64,000 nucleotides of DNA from Sphagnum magellanicum (GCA_021904315.1 CM038912.1:12425061-12489060), one strand, 5' to 3'; shown: positions 48,050-62,379, numbered from the stretch's first letter. The notes: a model not told the origin generated them from the sequence alone. A program made the numbers and translations.

Positions 48050-48120
48050 ATGGGGATTTGAACCCACAACCATTTGAAGAGTGGGCCATGAGTGCAACCG
48101 CTTGGGCTACTGGGCTTGCT
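48050..48120 (-). mobile_element. tRNA-like head of a probable SINE
   Basis: On the minus strand GTAGCCCAAGCGGTTGC resembles a Leu/Ser-type tRNA A box. About 35 bp later GGTTCAAATCC is an almost perfect B box (minus strand of 48053-48063). The flanking stem cannot form a good acceptor, so a SINE head is more likely than a tRNA gene. Confidence 0.5.
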
Positions 48121-48129
48121 GCTTTCCAG

Positions 48130-49090
48130 TCACCAAAACTGTTTTCCTCCAGAGCAGGCAGGCAGGCAGGGATGCGACAAACTGATTCAAACAAAGCAAC
48201 ATTTGTTTTTGGCTTATCAAGTCATGGCACGTTTTAATCTATCAAAATAGTCTTCTGTCTTTTAAAGACTTTCCTCTACATGTTGTCCCACTGAGCACTC
48301 TTGTAGTCTTATTCTAGAGTCTCTCGTGGTGTAGTCTCTCTCTCCCTCATACCTCATGCCTTCGGGTTAAGAAGAAGCGGCTCCCTCTAAACCGTGATCA
48401 CACTCCATAGCTTCCATCAAACAATTGATGGGTACCGAACTTTTTTACCTACTTGCCAGCCAAAAGTTGGGTACTTGGTTTCCCGTACATTACCAGGTTT
48501 TTCCCCATCCTAAAATTCTGCTGCAGCATTGAATGGAGAATAAGGCTACTTCAGTGTCCATATATGGCTTTTTGCGATTTCAATCTTATCACTTCATCTT
48601 CACTTGTTCAGACTCCAGGTGAAGCAATCATAAAATTCCACACGAGTTGCAACTGAGGAACACGGAGTCGGGAAATCCATCAAGTCAGAGAGGACATGAT
48701 GATGATTTTAATGACAGTCTGAGGAAGGAAGGGGGTATATTTTACCCACTGTACCACTGGGTAAAAGTATAGGGCTAAAGTATCCCCAGCGGTGCTCAGT
48801 GCCTATGTGACCCTAACAAAATATTTCTCATATCCAAATTTACTTTTTTCCAACCCTACCCATAAAACTAAACCTTGGACCACTTAGACCAATTGTTATG
48901 ATCAGTCACTCAGAAACAGGGAGTACCAGTTAGATCATATTTATTACACTCTTCTCTAGGAGGTGTTGCTCTGCCTTTTACTAGCCTCAACAAACTATGC
49001 CAAAATGTTGGGCCAAAACCATTTTGCTGAGCCAAATGACTCTGGAGTCACTTAATGAATCTGTTGCTACAATTTGAACTGTGTTTGAAG
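48130..49090. other. Intergenic DNA without recognisable genes
   Basis: No supported frame or motif. The last part probably belongs to the decayed Harbinger element. Confidence 0.35.
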
Positions 49091-49104
49091 CTTGTCATTT
49101 GCTC

Positions 49105-49721
49105 AAGTGAACTCAAGAGGATTTTGAGAGGCAACTATTGATTAATGCAGAAAGAGGGTGGCTAAGGATGCTTGCAAGTTTGGTTTATATCCAAAAAATA
49201 CCTAGGTTGGTAAGGGCAATTTTGGACAAGGATTCTCATGTTTATGTTATCCTTAAAGCAATTGCAAATAAACCAGATTGAATTTTGCATGGATACTCTA
49301 GTCTCTCAAGTGGTGACCATGAAATCAATGTATTGGGTTCCTTATCTTTGGTTGCCAATCTATCCTAGGGATCTAGGAATGACTTTGAATATGTTGTGAA
49401 TGGCCATAACTACAATTGCCACTACATGTGATCTACCCACAATGGTCGATCTTCATTCAAATAGTTCATGAACCACAAGGAAAACGTTTACAACATTTTG
49501 CCAGAGCAAAACAGGTTACTTGCAAAGATGTTGAACATTGTTTTGGAGTTTTGCAAGCTCAAATTGCGATTATTGTAAATCCATGTCACCAATGAGACTA
49601 TGAAACTATTCTTGACATTCTCATGGCTTGTGTAATAATAATATTACATAACATGATTTTGGAGGATGATTGTGATGATGATGTAACGGCTATTGAACCG
49701 AATGTTGGCATTCCATTTTGA
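49105..49721 (+). pseudogene. Decayed PIF/Harbinger-type transposase
   Basis: A readable frame gives AERGWLRMLASL, then ILDKDSHVYVILKAIANKPD, a stop where Trp is expected, GDHEINVLGSLSLVANL, NDFEYVVNGHNYN, a short deletion, and then PQWSIFIQIVHEPQGKRLQH, FARAKQVTCKDVEHCFGVLQ, CHQ-stop-DYETILDILMACV and LHNMILEDD. These are the C-terminal landmarks of Harbinger transposases. The third catalytic residue (Glu in KDVEHCFGVLQ) is kept, but the first Asp (normally in a DCMHW block after SL) is lost in SLVYIQ. Internal TGA and TAG stops make it non-functional. A MADF/Myb-like partner gene was not seen nearby. Confidence 0.75.
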
Positions 49722-49724
49722 TGA

Positions 49725-50460
49725 GGATTATCTTTTGTTACATTCAAGCAAGGCACTAAAGTAATTGAGAATTAAATAACATGAATTTTAAACTACACAA
49801 TGATTTTATTGAACACTTGTGGTAGTTGAAAGGCAATCATTTGGAAAAAAGTTCAATGTTTTTCAATTTTATGGTGCAATTGTGTTTTATTCCAAAAGTT
49901 CAATTACATTTGCATTATTGTTATGTTGTGTTTCAACAAATGCATTGATAGATTGAAGGGTGGGCTTTGAGTTTGAGGGAAACAATTTGCTACAAATGTT
50001 GAAGCAATTGTGGGAGTTACAACATTCATAAGAATTGAAATTTCACAAACTTCACCAAAGGCTCCCCTTTGAAGGCAATCTTTGAACTTTTATAACTTTT
50101 TGGCATGCCATAAGCTTAAAGCATTTTTTCACGTGTTTCAACATTGTGGGTGTTGTTGTCATTGACAATAAAGTCATGGTCATCACCTCCTCCAAGATCA
50201 ATTCCTTCTTCAAAGTTACAATGGACATGTTGGCACTTGCATTGGCATGGGCTTTCAATATGTTTTATTTTACCTTTTTCATTTCGTCAAATTCTTTTAT
50301 GGCCTTTGATCCTTGTGATCTCTATGTAGGTGTGGATTTTATAAGTCACATAGGGTTGGTTTGTAATCTTAAAGTCAACAATTTTGACTATGTTGGTTAG
50401 AATTTCTTTGTCGCTTTGGAAATTTTACATTTTGGCGATGATACATGTTTCAACTCCTCT
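49725..50460. other. AT-rich interval after the Harbinger relic
   Basis: Short frames only (50052-50400, both strands), no recognised motif. It could hold the rest of the decayed element. Confidence 0.3.
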
Positions 50461-50529
50461 TGTAGATCAACCTTCTGATAGATATTCTCTATCAACAACC
50501 ATGAATGGATGAAAATGAAGTTTGAATGT

Positions 50530-51520
50530 TTCAAGTGTTGTTGTTTGTTGACGCACCCCCAAGCTCCTTGATGGACTCGACTGCGAGTCCAAAGAAAAAG
50601 ACAACGAAAGGAGAAGGAGTTGGGGCGTGCTCCCTGGCTCGTAGCACTTTGGGGGTAAAGGGGCGTGTTGGAGCTCTGATATGGGACTAGGAAGATTGAC
50701 AAGCAAGTCACTTACTCACATGGACCTGCACAAACCAAACAATAGGTTGGTTAGTGTGTAGAAGAAACCTTTTGGTGCACGGACGAGCCACGAGCAAACA
50801 CGAATTGACAAGACTCACCATGGCTTGGACTTGGGGGAAACCACCACCTTCCCCCTTATAATATACTTTGTGCCTGGCCACAGGACCAACACCCAAATGT
50901 CATTTTGTCCCGGGACTCCCATCGAAATTCCCAAAGTTGGGACTCGCGCGACCTTGGAGGCTCGTAACTTTGTGTGCAAACCTCCAATTGAGATGAGGTC
51001 TGAATCAAAGTTGTATTCCTCGTTGATAACTTTTCAATAATATGTGACACGCCCCTTGCACATAAGGAAATTGGGGCGATTCTTGACTTTTAGTGGTTGG
51101 GAGTCAAATTGCAAATTTGACTCCCGACCCTTCTTTTGGCCATACCTTGTGTTTGAAGTGTCCAAATGGGTCATACAAACCCATTTTATACATCTACATT
51201 CCAAGAGCTTTTCAATGATATAAGGAACTCTTCAATCCAATGAGTTTTGACCCCTACAATCACCCTTTGAAAATTCCAGAGTCCATTGGGACTCCAACTC
51301 CCAAAGTGGGAGCTCATTTAGGAATGTGGGGGTTCATTCCCTCAACTTTTGTGCACTCCCAAAAGCATGAAATGTGACTCCCAAGTTCACTCTTGGCTCG
51401 CACCTTTGCAAACCCTTGCTTTGATTGCGTGCCCAAGGCTAGGGTTACGACATTTGTACTCTTTTCCAAAACATTTTCAAGTGAGGATTTTGATTCGTTT
51501 AAAGTTGCAACCAAACCACA
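50530..51520. other. GC-richer block, possible LTR or repeat
   Basis: The base composition is clearly above that of the flanks, with GGGGCGTG and GACACGCCCC words and repeated 'GGGACTC-CAACTCCC' phrases. Frames are open on both strands for 60-100 codons but carry no recognisable domain. Borders and target-site duplications could not be found by eye. Confidence 0.3.
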
Positions 51521-51599
51521 AACTTAAAAAATCATGTTTTATAATTCCCCATGTCAATTCTAATGATCTAACTAATCTTTTGTCATTTGTAAGTGGTAC

Positions 51600-54500
51600 C
51601 ATGTGAATATTGTAAAGTGGTCTTCAACTCACTCCTAAAAGATGTGAAGCTTTTAGTTTTCTAGTGACAAGGTCTTGTGATGTGTTCAAGTACAATGTAC
51701 ATAGTTGGCCTTCTTAGATCACAATGCTTGCAAAATGATTTCTAAAAGCATGAAAAAAAATTGATGTCCCATGTGTGAAATTAGATATTTGCCTATTGAC
51801 ATGAGGTTGGCATGACGCTTTTTATTTTACTATTTGGTTATGTGTAGAAGGGAGAAATTCAACAAGGGTTGTTGGGCTTTTGTAATTTAAAGGTGCAAAT
51901 AGGTCAAATTTAACAACCCTTTTGCAACCATTTATAATAAGTTATTGTTACATGGTATCTTGTTGGTGATGTTAGGGGTAGTTTTTAAAGCCATACCACC
52001 ATTTTTCCAATCTCCATACAAAAAGGGGGGCAAAAGGCAAAAACAAATAAGTAGTTCATCACGTAATGACCAATATTGGGTAGTTATTAAAAACATGGAA
52101 AAATATATATACATCATGATGTGTTAGTGTAAAAACTTTGGCATGTAAGTGTAAATCATGGTGCTATACCTCCATGAAGGTAATGCATTGTCCATTGTCC
52201 TTAAAAATTATAGTTTGTAAAATGAATGTATTGCACCTCATACTTTTCATTAACAATAATAATTTTATCAAACAATGCAAGATTGTAATGAAAGAAAAAT
52301 CATAAGGAGGAATTTAGTTGAAACAAGTCACTAATGAAGCTTGTAACAATGTTAATAATTACAAAATGATTACAATGTCATCACTTAAACCTATAAAAAT
52401 TGTTGACAAGGAGTAACATGGGGTAGCTCACCCTAAACGTTAAATTGTGCTTTCAAAACCAAAATGAAAGGAATTGCAAAACAAGCACAAGAAAGAGGAG
52501 TGCAATGTATTAAAGAAGGTAAGGAATAAAAAAAGTAAAAACTCAATTGAAACAAACCATTGGAGCTTTTAATAATGCAAAGAATTGTAAAATGACAACA
52601 ACATCGATAATTGCAATTACAAACAACCTCTAGACAAACAGGACCAACATGAGGGAACTCACAAAATCCCAATTAAAAAAACGTTTCAAAACATCATTCT
52701 TCAATATAAATAACCCTTTCTTTTCTCCTACCTACCTCCTATTTTTACTCTATGCATATATATACCATTTACCCATTTTCCCCTTTTCCCTTTTCTTTTC
52801 ATTTTTTCTTTGTTGAACCAACTCCACACCCGAATCTAACCACACTATTAGGAGCCACACATGCCCCCTTAAACCATTGTTTTATTTTTAGAATCTTTTT
52901 AGAATCTTTTTAATATTTGTCTTTCAAAAAAATATTTTAAATCTTTAAATTTTTCTTAATACTATTATGTTAAGGTGTATATTTTTAAATATCCCAAAAT
53001 ATGTCACTAAAAAATATTTTCAAATTGTGCTTTTAGTGTCAAAACTACTTTGAAGTTGCTTTATGCAGCTTTTAAGCAATGATTACAAGAGATTAAAAGT
53101 CCTTCTATGTATTTTTCATTCATTAGATTGATTCCAAATTTTTATGATATGTACATAATGTATTTACAATAAAAATTTATTAATTTTTTTTTAATTTTTA
53201 ATTTTATTTACAATCCAAAGTTCGAAAAATTAAGCAGTGGTTATGACTACGTTTGGTACATGTTAATATGATTGCACCCACCCATAATTGTCATTTTGAA
53301 CCATAGATAAAAAGAGGAAAAAAATGTTAAATTGCATATATTATTGTGTGTGTTGTGTTCATTTATATGTTTACATTATTTTATATGTTTTTACACAATG
53401 TGTAAAATTGTCTAATGTATGTGTTTTTTTGTGACTGAAATTTAAACTTATCATATTTTACACAACATGAAATAGCTTTAGATTGATTTGGCATTTACAC
53501 TTACCCAACATGCATATCAAAAAATACATACATGCACAACATGGTCCAAACATGCAATTAGAACACAAGAAAGGTGTAACCATTGTTTAATTTTTCATAT
53601 TTTTAAATGGTAAAATAAATTAATATTTATTTATTAAAATAGTTTACAATAATTTTTCAAATTTATTATCAGAACATGTGCATAATTTTGAAAGAAATCT
53701 ATTGAATATAAAATATCCAAAAACATTTTTAAAAAGACATAACTTGTGTTTTCATTATTTGATCTTTTTAATATAACAAAAAGGAAAATTTTATTCATTT
53801 TTATACATTTATTTTATATACACATATACATAATAATATATTGTGACATTTTTTTGGGTCATAAGAATTTTATGTTAACTTCTGAAAATATTATATTTAA
53901 ATAACTAATACAATTCTATCATGTCAAATTAACTAATTAACCCTTTATTTTTAAAGCAAAGCACCAAGGAGGTGGGTGTGGTTCCTAATTACATGTTTAC
54001 ACTCAACAATGGTATATACCTACTTGCCCATCAAAGATAACCAATTTGTTAACCAACCTCATTTGGAATTGCTAAGGGTCAAGGTTCAAATGAACCATGA
54101 TGACAAAACAATCATTAGCAATGTTCACCATTGTGTTTTTCAATCCCATATTAAGGTTTAGAAGAAAAGTTGCTAGTTTTTTGGATTTTCACGACTTGGT
54201 GTAACATATAACAACACAAGTCTTTTGCAAGAATGGTACTAGCAAAAATTCTTAAGGTTACAAGAACCAACATTGAAAACATGTAACATAATTATTTTCT
54301 TGGCACCAACTTATGCAACCTTCAAAAAAATTAATTTCATGAATTGTGCAACTTCTAAATATATGTTAAGTATAAAATTATTATAGGATTCATGTTTGAC
54401 ATCTCCTATCTCACCCAACTTCAATTGTATTTAAATCTAATATTTTAAACATGAAATTCTAGACCCAAATTTTATTTAAGGTTTTGTGTTTTGTTCTTGT

Positions 54501-57500
54501 TAACTTTTCACGTTTTATTGTTTGTTAATGTTGGAGTTTTGTATTGTGCTTTGTTAGCTAGAGTTTTGTGGACCTTGGAATCAATAGAAATAATGAGTAT
54601 ACAAATAACATAGCCTTATTGAAATGGATATTGACATGATACATAATAATGTTGCTAGAATATTTTTATAACACTGCTTGTAATTGTTGAACATGTGAAG
54701 AGTAAAATTGTTTTAGTATGGGCACCACAATCGTCATGTCAAAGTGGGTATCAAGAACTTGTTGTGCAATTCTAGCACCTACTTGGTCAAACAAAAATGG
54801 AGTTCAGAAAACAAACCACTTCAACCTTCTAAAACATAATTGTTGAAAGCCTTGTATGCACAAGTTGAGTTTTGGAAGCCCTACAATTGCACCTCCCTAA
54901 TATGGACAATTTTTTTTATGAATGATGGTAGGTTTGTAAATATTATTACTACTTAGGTCATATGATACATTATGTGTTACAATGACATTGTGTGAGTCTT
55001 GTGGTCCTTGCTCAAAAAACTATAGTTAAATGTAAATATTAATATTGCTTAAATCGTATCATAAATTGTGTGTCTTATAGTCTTTGCTCAAAAAACTGAA
55101 TGTTGCACAAGGTTGATATTAGATAACATATTTCAAAACTAATGGCATCACAACCACAAGAAAGCATGTAAATGTCTATCATTCTAATCTTGCCCAAAAA
55201 CTACGTGAAAAAATCAACAACTCAAAGAAAGGCCCATAGGTATGGAAAGTTGCTAAAAAAACACCATTTTTTTTTGGGGTTATTTAGACCTCTACAAGAA
55301 GGATCATGAACAACAACATGCCTTCTTCCAAGATCTTGCCTCTTTCATTACCAAAAGTTGTATACCAATCCACATTGTTGAAAAGATATGGCTTTATCAT
55401 GTGTCATTGCAATTATGTCCTTCTTGGATATCTTTGCTTTTCTAGGAAACACCAAACAAGGTGCTTCCTAACTTAATAAAGCAAACCAAAAATATGTGTA
55501 TTACCTACCTTGTTTGAATCCTTATGAATGACATTAATGTTTGATCTATGTATGTCTGTGCCCACAATGTGAACTTGCACTTGTCATCAACTTCATTAAA
55601 AACATTGGTAGCTTAAACATGTCACAATAAGCTTGTTTAAATACACTAAAACAATGAGTTAGACAATGGCATTGAAAATTCAAGCCTTGTTCGACAAATA
55701 TGATTTGAAAAGAAAATTTGGGCTTAGGTAAAAAGAGGGCATTAACTTGGGAGCAATGATTATGCAACTTTTTAATATGTGATGAGAGTGAGGGATTGGA
55801 GTTGGAGGAGGCTTTTCAAAGCACTTATTTTGAGCATGTTGTTTGAAAGGTGTGTAAATATATATGGTACAAAAGATAACAAGGTTTCAACTAGTTTACA
55901 TGTTCAATTTCTATCTCATCTACCCAAGCTAGCTTCCATTAATGCATGACATGACCTAAAAAGTCCAAAAATGGATGCCAATAGTGGATAAAGCCATGCA
56001 TTAATGTGGGCCTACAACCTCCAAAATTAAGGACTCCTATGAAAATGATGTTTCTTCATTTTTTTTGTGTTCCTATTTTGGTTATATTATAATTTGTTTT
56101 TGTATTTTTGTTTATTTATGTTGATGTTTGTTTGATTGTTTCAATTGTCGCAAATTTTTGGTCATTTGTCATTTTCTGCTTGAGAATGAAAGTTGCAAAA
56201 TCAACTCATTTTCATGGTTTTTTGTATTTTTCCCACTTTGTCAATGTTCCAAATTACAATCTTTGTGCATATCAATTATGATTTTTTTTTGTGCAAGCTT
56301 ACAAAGCCATGTTGTTATGTTCCAAGACACATTTTTATATCACTTCAACCCAATGTTGTGTGCAACAATCAACATAGATAACCATGTGTAACTAATGGTC
56401 AAATATTTGCATTGTTAATTTAGCTGCATGTTACTCGAATCATTGTGGACAACCTTTTTCTTGTTCTCAAAGTGTGTCCTCAACGAGTCTTGGGGGCACT
56501 AGTTGCTCAACAATGATTTGAACAAGACAATTATAATTATGACATTGAAATCTTAGGGAAAAATAATGTTTCCCCTTATATTGGGCATCATGCCAATTGA
56601 TGATGCCATGGGTGGGTATGACATTGAGTTGCATCAACATCATGTGAATATCAAAAGACATGAAATCTTTGTGAAAGTTTGTGGATGATTGTTTGAAAAA
56701 TCATTATTTATTTTCTTGTCATCTTTCAAATAGATGATTGTCACATGTGATGGTTTAAGTTATGAATTCACTAAAAAAAATTCACCTTTGACATTGTGAA
56801 CATGAGGTTGTTCACATCATTTCATAGACCCCCAAAAAAAAAACTAATGAAGTTTTCTTCCTTGCAATTTACATCACATAATAAAGTTGTCAAAATTATG
56901 CAATGTAGATCAATGTGAAAAGAAATCTTTGTTGTACGGTTTGAATATTTATATTCATAACCCTTTCACAATTGGTTTTATCAAGTGTTACATTAAACTT
57001 TGTAAGGAAAACACTAAAGTTGTAAAGTAGTACTGAATTCTTTTCAAGAAATGGCACAAACCATGACAAGGTTGTACTTGAAAGGCGAAAGCACGCTACA
57101 ATAGACTTTTATGGAAATCACAATTTTAGTTTTTATAGGTTAGTCAAATTTTAATGTTGTATATAATTAAAATGCATTTGAAAAATATAACAAAAATGAG
57201 ATGAGAAACTGAAACTTATATTATAATCCTCCCAACTTTGGAAAATTTCCACAAAAAATATCAATATTTAGCCCATGGTGAAATTTGTAATGTAAGGTAC
57301 ATTGAGGTCATAATTTAAATAACCATGGTTATGGACTTTTTGCTTCTATTGAAGTTTAAAAACATGCCATTAACTTTGGACCATTGCACATTGAAGCATC
57401 ATGACACTTAACATGAAAAGATGAAGAAATCATACAAGAAAATGTCCCCTTTTTGTTTAAGATCTAAAATAATAATTGATAACCATTGAAACTTGCAAAG

Positions 57501-59500
57501 CTCAAATTTCAATATCTATATTGATTTTTTTAGAAATCAATATTTAGGAAATGTGTAAAAAGATTTAATTTAAAGTGGTATGAACTTGGACATGAGAAAC
57601 AAATGTTAATTTCAATATAAATGTTTTTTTTTTTGGCCTAATTTCACTATGCTCAAAATACACTAGATATGAACTTTCATATGCACTCTCAATTGTTGTT
57701 TTTGGCCCATTATAGTATATTTTCACCATGAAAGGAAAATCCAACTTGAGAAACATTATTAGGATAGTGATTAGGTTGCAAACAAATGAAGTCAAACTTG
57801 TTGAACAAAGTTTTAGAAATTTGATGTTGTTCCATCAATTTCTTCAAGCACGTTAACTTGACATTCAAGGGAAGTTAGGTAGCATTTGAAATGTTCTAGT
57901 TCATGTAGTAAAAATGTATAGAACCAATGAAACTAACAAATTATAGGTTTTTATTAAAGACTAAGTTTTATCACAATTGAAACATGGCTTCTGTATTGCT
58001 ACATAGTGATAATGCCAACTTCAAAAATGAATTCACATGTGTTTCCATGAATTTTCAAAAAAATGTAATTAAATGATTAATCTTAAAGTAAATTGAATGT
58101 GTAGATTGTAATAAAAATTAAAATCTCTAGTTTTTTTTAGTACCAACCTATCATAATTGTCAATATATGGGCCATGGCCATTCATATACTTTGAGAATTA
58201 ATCATTTAATTTTACATAAGATAAAAGACATTCAAAGTTTTGGCCTTGAGTCAACATTGGATATCCCACTACTTCTAATACTACTCACTTTATGACCAAT
58301 GAAACATTTTGGATTTACAAAAAAATCATTGTGCACTTAATTTCATTACATTCCAATGCTTATAACTCATGCAATCATTCTTCAAAATTATGGGGGTGCA
58401 AGATCTTATGGGTACATGTAATCCTTGACTCCTTTGATAATGATTACAATTAGAACAACTAACATTGGTCGCACAAAGTTCTTGGATTTGTTATAGAAAG
58501 TCTTGTAAAGCCAAGGTTTTGAAGTTTTGTTTCACAAAATTCTTGATATGATGTTGAATATTATGCAATGTTGATATCATCATGGCAATTAAACCTTTCA
58601 TTACAATTCACCAAGGTGCATGACAATTCAACAAGGCATTTCACCAAACTGTCAAGGATGAAACAAAAACCAAATGCAATATTATGTAATAGTTAAAACT
58701 TGCATTGGTGAGATTGAGGATGATGCCTTTGAAACTTCTATTTATATTATCTAAGAAAATTTTAAAATATTCATTAATTGTGTAAAAAGTTTCACAAAAT
58801 TAAACCTTTTAAAAAAATTCATTAATCAAATATTTTAACAAATTTCATTAACTAAACCTTTTATAAACTTTTGTTAATTAAGTCTTGTAGACATTCTTAT
58901 TAATTAAACCTTCTAAAATTTTCTAAGCATATTCCTTGTATTTTGAAAAAACCTTTCATTAATACTTGTTATCAATGACATATCAACCATCTAGCCATGT
59001 TCTCAATCTTTTGGGTCAAAATCAATGTCCATGTTTTGTTGATGAGAAAAAAAAAGCAAAACAATTGAGATGTTTTCTTGTTCAAGGAGATAATTTTCAT
59101 TGTTCAAAACATGTTAGGGTAGAATGGCCCATCATTGATCACTAACCTATCACCAATCACTTTTGCAAATCTTTCTCAATTCTTCTCCATTTTGAGTGAT
59201 TTAAAATGTCATAGGAGTGCCTTCTTAAGCTCTACAAATCACCTTTGAAATGCAAAGGAGCAGCCCAGAAAAAGCAGTAAAGAAAATATTTTTTTTCGAA
59301 TTATAAAATGCATTTTTTTTCCATTTTTTTCATTTTGACCCCTCCTATTTCATCAATGCATAATGTTCTCATTTTTTGTTCAAATTGAGGGATTTAAACT
59401 GCTTTCAATTCATCATCTTAGGCTCTACAAATCATCTTCTAACTTTAATAGAATAATATTTAAGGATTTTTTGAGGGGATTGTAAATAGGCTATGAACTG
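51600..59500. other. Long AT-rich interval without recognisable genes
   Basis: About 8 kb with only short, unrecognised frames, A/T homopolymers and an (A)n-rich texture. I see no RNA gene, transposase motif or repeated unit that I can support. Confidence 0.5.
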
Positions 59501-59526
59501 TTCGATCCAAAATTTTCTGTAAAAAT

Positions 59527-59553
59527 GACCCCCCCTACTTCGGGGGGCCACAA
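59527..59553. repeat. G+C-only hairpin
   Basis: CCCCCCC-TACTT-CGGGGGG-type inverted repeat in otherwise AT-rich DNA, with a stem of six to seven G:C pairs. Confidence 0.6.
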
Positions 59554-59779
59554 CTTTCTCGCCTCTAATTCAATTTTGGCAATTTTTAGTGTGATAAATG
59601 CACCATGAGGAAAGTTCTATCTACTCTTTGGACCCCATAAACAATGGGGCCTTCATGCAAAAACGGCAAGCAAACCCTACCTTAAGTGATCACTTATGGG
59701 CTATTTTACCTTACTCATTATTTTAAGTTTGTAACAATCTTGAATCTAGAGAATTATGTGTTGAGCCTTAGGTGGGGGC

Positions 59780-59900
59780 ATTCTCAAAATAAGGGACCTA
59801 GGGCAAGGCGATAGCCAAGTCCAGCCTTGCATTTTGGGAATGTCTCCCACCCATGGGCTTTACTTATCATAAAACACAAGGCAAAATTTATCATGAACCA
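59780..59900. repeat. Interspersed repeat, copy 1 of a ~120-bp element
   Basis: Shares ordered words with 62400-62515: CAAAATAAGG, CCAGGG/CTAGGG, GATAGCC, CCAGCC, CATTTTGGGAATAT/GT, CCCAC, GATA/CATA-AA-CACAA. Confidence 0.6.
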
Positions 59901-59904
59901 AAAC

Positions 59905-60339
59905 CAAGGTAGTTCACGAAGCATATGAATGGGAGGGTTCGTATGCCTATTCCTCAATAACGGGATGGTTCTCACACCTATAAGTAGCCATAATTTCCCT
60001 CCCACCTTTGATAGGCATAATATCCCTCCCAATTTCTAAGAGGGAAATTCATGCATATAAGGTGCCCTTCACATATAATACAAATTTTCTCCAAATGCCT
60101 AAAGTGAGTAGCTTATGGGGTGTTTAAAGATGGGGAGAATGCTTCATTAGTCTGAAACAAACCAGTGGAAGAAGGATGAACATCTAATGACCTATCCTGG
60201 ACCCAAATGGCCAAGCCAATGAGATCTAATGGAAATTAAAAGGTTGTCCCAATTGGGTTTCTTCCAGTGAAAAATCCCAAACCATTGTTGAGCTAAGTCC
60301 CAATTAATGAATTCTGAGGGCCACTTTAGATAAGGGTCC
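59905..60339. other. Intergenic DNA without recognisable genes
   Basis: No supported gene. Words near 60200-60300 (GGTCCAATG, CCAATTGGG) may be the outer part of the following repeat. Confidence 0.3.
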
Positions 60340-60995
60340 AAAGAATAGGATCCAATGAAATCAAACATTCCTATTGGTCAAGAGTTTTAGATTGGTCCCA
60401 AGGTTTTTAGACAAAGGTCCAAAATGAAAGCAAATCAAATTGTGATTTAACTTACATGGGATCATTTTAGAAGAAAAACCAATCAGTCTAGACCAAAAAA
60501 TAGAGAGCTCATGGTTTGGAGAACCAAAGTTTAAAATAAGGTCCAAGGTTGCTCATTTCTTCATTTTTTGCTCTTTTTTTCTTGTTGTTCAAATTCTTTG
60601 ATAATGAAAAATGCATCTATGAATTGAGGACATTGTTGAGAGCACAATAGCTCCCTCATTTTTTGATCAATTTTAGAATTAACATGGCTAGTTTTGTGAA
60701 TCTAAGGTGATTGCTAGAAAGAGTGCATTTTCAGCCCTTCCAATCCAAGTGCACAAAATGGAAGTGAAAACAGAAAATTAAAAAAATCATTTAAAAAAAT
60801 AAAAATCAAAGGTTGACTTAATCCTCTCACATATCAATAATGCATTTTTTATATTGGACTCTCAAATTGGACCCCAAACCTTTAGACACACTTATTGTAC
60901 CTTAAGAAAAAAAGTTTTTTTTAGTGTGAAAAAGGGTCCAATTCAAGGTTCAATTTGCTTCAAGACCCTTGTCTAAAATGGCCCTAAAATCATTG
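60340..60995. repeat. Dispersed repeat, copy 2 (direct repeat of 27270-28430)
   Basis: Same landmarks in the same order and orientation as copy 1, without the 0.5-kb extra piece. Together the copies bracket the three-gene island, 33 kb apart. Confidence 0.7.
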
Positions 60996-60999
60996 AATT

Positions 61000-62375
61000 G
61001 ACCTATCTACTTTGAATGCCAATGAAAGGGCCACTGATGGCTAATACTGGCAGGTGTGGTCTCCCCACACTTGCCTGGATAGGGCTCATTTAGGGAGTGC
61101 TTTACTACAGCCCACTCTCTAGTAGGCCAAGCCCTAAGAGAAATTTCCTAGTATTTTTGGATTACACTGGATATCCATGAATATCCTTCCTATCAAAGAG
61201 GATGGATACTATAGCTATTCCTTATGGCTGGGAGGGATCTTATGCCTATGCCTCAATCCTAAGGAGTACCCCAAAAAAACCTTCCCCCTCTTACACATTG
61301 TCATCTACATATGTTTAGGTTTCTTCTAGATAGATAACCTTCACTTCATGTTTGATGATGGTAAGGCCCACAAAAAGTGGGGGGAGTGGGGAGACTGGAC
61401 TCACTTACCAACTTCACCTTGGTGTCACCATTGACAAATGAGGGATAAAGCTGATGCAAACCTGGGAACCTAACTCCGAGCTCAATTACCCACAGGAGAT
61501 AGCAAATCAAATTCGGGAATGGGTGATGGGCCTACAAGAAGTAGAAAGTCCATTTGGTGACCAAAATGATGTCCCACCAAATGGTTTAACACATATTCCC
61601 TACGAAAAGAAAAGTTGTAGGATAAGGGCCAGCCGACAACAATACCTGGCAAAGGAAAAAAGAAGGACAAATAAAACTTTGCCAAGATCTTGGATTATCT
61701 TAGATTAATTATATAATATAATAATAATTAAGATCAAAAATTATCTTAGATTAATGATATTATTTTTGCACTTATGGACTTCTTAGGTTTCATTTAGAAA
61801 CAGCAATTCAATAAGTGGGAACCCTTACAATTTAGATGAGACTAGTGTGTCATGTGCCGTTGGCCGAAGTGTTACCATGTCCTCAACTGATTTTTCCTTC
61901 CAAAAAATCAATTTTTGGGAGTTTATTTGGATTTTCAGTACCAGAAATCACTTTAAAATCAATATCTCCCACATTCTGAACCCCAATCTTACCAAATAAA
62001 TTACATTAAATCCTGCTCATCAAGATCTTTCCAACAACACCAAAGACACATTCCAATTCCTCTGAAATTTTCAGCTATGACTTAATTCAATTTTCAGTGA
62101 AAAAATCATTCAATATTCAAAACCTTTTGCACCACAAGTCCAAACGCCATGGAACCAAGCCCATGCACTCCTCCTTGTGGAGAGCTTTCCAAAGACATCA
62201 TGAACACAACCTGAAAGCATTCCAGTTCAGTGAAGCTCATAACTACAAAACAAATCAAACTACCTTTCTTCGTAGATAGATGGACTTTTAAATGTCCATC
62301 CTACATAGTTGAATAGATGGAAGATGATAAAACCAATAACAGATAGGATTAACAGATAGGATTGAGTGTAGGGTG
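61000..62375. other. Intergenic DNA without recognisable genes
   Basis: An 84-codon plus-strand frame (61454-61708) has no known domain and is also open on the other strand. Nothing else stands out. Confidence 0.35.
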
Positions 62376-62379
62376 AAGT

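Noticed and set aside
48050..48120. Functional tRNA gene
   Set aside because: A and B boxes are present, but the acceptor and anticodon stems do not pair convincingly; a SINE head fits better.
61454..61708. 84-codon plus-strand frame
   Set aside because: Both strands are open over the same bases and no motif is visible; not enough to call a gene.
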